A DNA stretch of 6,696 nucleotides, taken from the NCBI GenBank assembly GCA_026692885.1, contig JAPLNJ010000257.1:1-6696 (forward strand), written 5' to 3'. Shown piece by piece: positions 6,134 to 6,696 of the stretch. Position 1 is the first letter of the stretch; each line of letters opens with the position of its first letter. A model generated the notes under the pieces. The model saw only the letters and a program-made list of their open reading frames with translations. It ran no database searches and was not told the DNA's origin. The position numbers and the translations under genes are program-made. The stretch is from Planctomycetota bacterium (GTDB lineage: Bacteria; Planctomycetota; Planctomycetia; Pirellulales; Pirellulaceae).

Positions 6134-6379
6134 CACCAAACGCTATTTTCGCCCTTGCGCGTAAAGAATGAGACTTAACGGTTCAGCAGGGACAGGGCGC
6201 GAGACAAGGGGTCAGACGTACAGATTTCAGTTTTCGCGGTCGTGTGCCCAAGCCCACAAAAAGCCTTTTGCCCGCGAAAACTGAAATCTGTACGTCTGAC
6301 CACAGCCGATGGTCCGTCTATGCGAAACCGTAAAACCCCATTCTTGACACCGACAACCCCGAAAACCGTTTAGTGCTAG
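6130..6379. mobile_element. 250-bp fold-back element (MITE-like or inverted REP pair)
   Basis: The ends are 13-bp inverted repeats with one mismatch: CTAGCACCAAACG (6130-6142) and the complement of CGTTTAGTGCTAG (6367-6379). Inside, 6161-6184 pairs with 6325-6348 at 18 of 24 positions. The core is a perfect 30-bp stem (6210-6239 with 6272-6301) around a 32-nt loop, which itself holds CAAAA/TTTTG (6257-6261, 6266-6270). The three arm pairs share nearly one centre (6254.5-6255.5), so this is a single large imperfect palindrome. It has no ORF. The GGGGTCAGACGTACAG start of the core stem resembles sequences I associate with REP-associated tyrosine transposase elements; that link is a weak inference. 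The left end includes the stop codon of the giant gene. Confidence 0.65.
6210..6301. repeat. Perfect 30-bp inverted repeat, 32-nt loop
   Basis: The left arm 6210-6239 begins GGTCAGACGTACAG and ends TTTTCGCGG. The right arm 6272-6301 is its exact complement. In RNA it would form a very stable hairpin in the 3' untranslated region of the giant gene if transcription runs on to the terminator-like hairpin downstream. It forms the core of the larger palindrome around it. Confidence 0.95.
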
Positions 6380-6395
6380 CATTAAACGGTTTTTT
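6361..6395 (+). terminator. Rho-independent terminator-like hairpin
   Basis: AAAACCGTTTA (6362-6372) pairs perfectly with TAAACGGTTTT (6383-6393), and the intervening TGCTAGCA (6374-6381) continues the stem to a tiny loop. Six T residues run from 6390 to 6395. It is about 230 nt past the stop codon of the giant gene, the only gene that could use it here. A shorter T-run on the other strand would make it a weaker terminator in reverse. The stem is AT-rich at its base, so strength is uncertain. Its left half coincides with the right end of the fold-back element. Confidence 0.55.
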
Positions 6396-6467
6396 CAGGT
6401 GTTGGCATTCACTTTGGCATTTGACGAATGCCCCCGGCTTGCCCCTCGTCGTTATACACAAGTTTTC

Positions 6468-6481
6468 GCCCCGATAGGGGC
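6468..6481. repeat. GCCCC-GATA-GGGGC hairpin
   Basis: A perfect 5-bp GC stem with a GATA loop. It opens the palindrome cluster that fills the rest of the window and is of the same general type (GC-rich arms read as gccc/gggc) as its neighbours. Confidence 0.6.
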
Positions 6482-6493
6482 AGCCACATAACA

Positions 6494-6541
6494 GCCCAGG
6501 GCAGAGCGGAGCGGCGTTCGCCGCGTAGCGTCGCCCTGGGT
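6494..6541. repeat. CCCAGGGC palindrome, outer left unit of mirror cluster
   Basis: CCCAGGGC (6495-6502) pairs with GCCCTGGG (6533-6540). Inside, GCGGCG (6511-6516) pairs with CGCCGC (6519-6524), giving a two-tier hairpin. CAGCCCAGGGC..GCCCTGGGT units are a familiar dispersed repeat in planctomycete genomes. No coding frame of note crosses it. Confidence 0.8.
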
Positions 6542-6562
6542 TAGGGGAGTATCAGGAACGCC

Positions 6563-6647
6563 AGCCCTGAAGGGGCGAAACAAGCCTTGGCCCATCTGAC
6601 GAACGATGCGCGTGAGAGGAACCGATTTGTTTCGCCCCTTCAGGGCT
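6563..6647. repeat. Perfect 21-bp inverted repeat, 43-nt loop
   Basis: The left arm 6563-6583 starts AGCCCTGAAGGGGCG and ends AAACAA. The right arm 6627-6647 is its exact complement. AGCCCTGAAGGGGCG is a recurrent planctomycete intergenic repeat. The 43-nt interior shows no further clear pairing and no gene. Confidence 0.9.
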
Positions 6648-6668
6648 ACCGGGATAAATCGATACCGT

Positions 6669-6696
6669 ACCCAGGGCGGCGCTCTGCGGCTGTCGC
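6669..6696. repeat. CCCAGGGC palindrome, outer right unit, cut by window end
   Basis: ACCCAGGGC (6669-6677) starts an inverted counterpart of the unit at 6494-6541 and is followed by GC-rich sequence (GGCGCTCTGCGGC) like that unit's interior read on the other strand. The closing half lies beyond the window. Confidence 0.65.

Noticed and set aside
6344..6375. Perfect TTGACA (6344-6349) as the -35 of a promoter
   Set aside because: No acceptable -10 lies 16-18 nt downstream. The site leads into the terminator-like hairpin, and no gene follows in the window.
6402..6467. A small gene or RNA between the terminator-like hairpin and the palindrome cluster
   Set aside because: No start with a ribosome binding site, no tRNA-like fold and no conserved motif were seen.

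Overview
The window looks like GC-rich planctomycete DNA, probably from the Pirellulales side of the phylum. This rests on four things: an EQLEDRRMLA-type N-terminal motif (the planctomycete extracellular motif family), a degenerate dockerin close to the C-terminus of a giant multi-Ig protein, an Rpn/DUF4351 nuclease remnant, and the kinds of heptamer arrays and AGCCCTGAAGGGGCG / CCCAGGGC palindromes that litter planctomycete genomes. The taxonomic call comes from recognising families, not from a search.

Layout. Positions 1-101 hold a hairpin and no gene. Positions 102-647 are the 3' part of an Rpn-family (PD-(D/E)XK, DUF4351) gene that has lost its nuclease core. Positions 648-836 are intergenic, with an 11-unit 7-bp array, a candidate promoter and a Shine-Dalgarno-like GGGGA. 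Positions 837-6133 are one very large surface or secreted protein gene of about 1765 codons. It is split by a 1-nt frameshift near 1431-1433, so it reads as two overlapping ORFs (837-1493 and 1490-6133). Positions 6134-6696 contain no gene but are dense in inverted repeats.

The giant protein reads in order: basic N-terminus with EQLEDRRMLA; Ig-like module A; SbsA/Big_5-like Ig module carrying the frameshift; glycine-rich domain; a second copy of module A; nine Ig-like repeats of exactly 106 residues (318 bp) without an indel; dockerin pair with a degraded first calcium loop and an intact second; and a charged C-terminal tail. It is best read as a cell-surface or extracellular adhesion/scaffold protein. 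No enzymatic domain is visible.

The most unusual part is the 3' flank. A 250-bp imperfect palindrome (6130-6379) has 13-bp terminal inverted repeats and a perfect 30-bp inner stem, and its left end contains the stop codon of the giant gene. Its right end forms half of a terminator-like hairpin. Further on, a cluster of palindromes is mirror-symmetric about position 6605, with equal 21-nt spacers on both sides, and runs off the window. No complete undescribed gene system is apparent; the novelty lies in these repeat structures and in the architecture of the giant gene.
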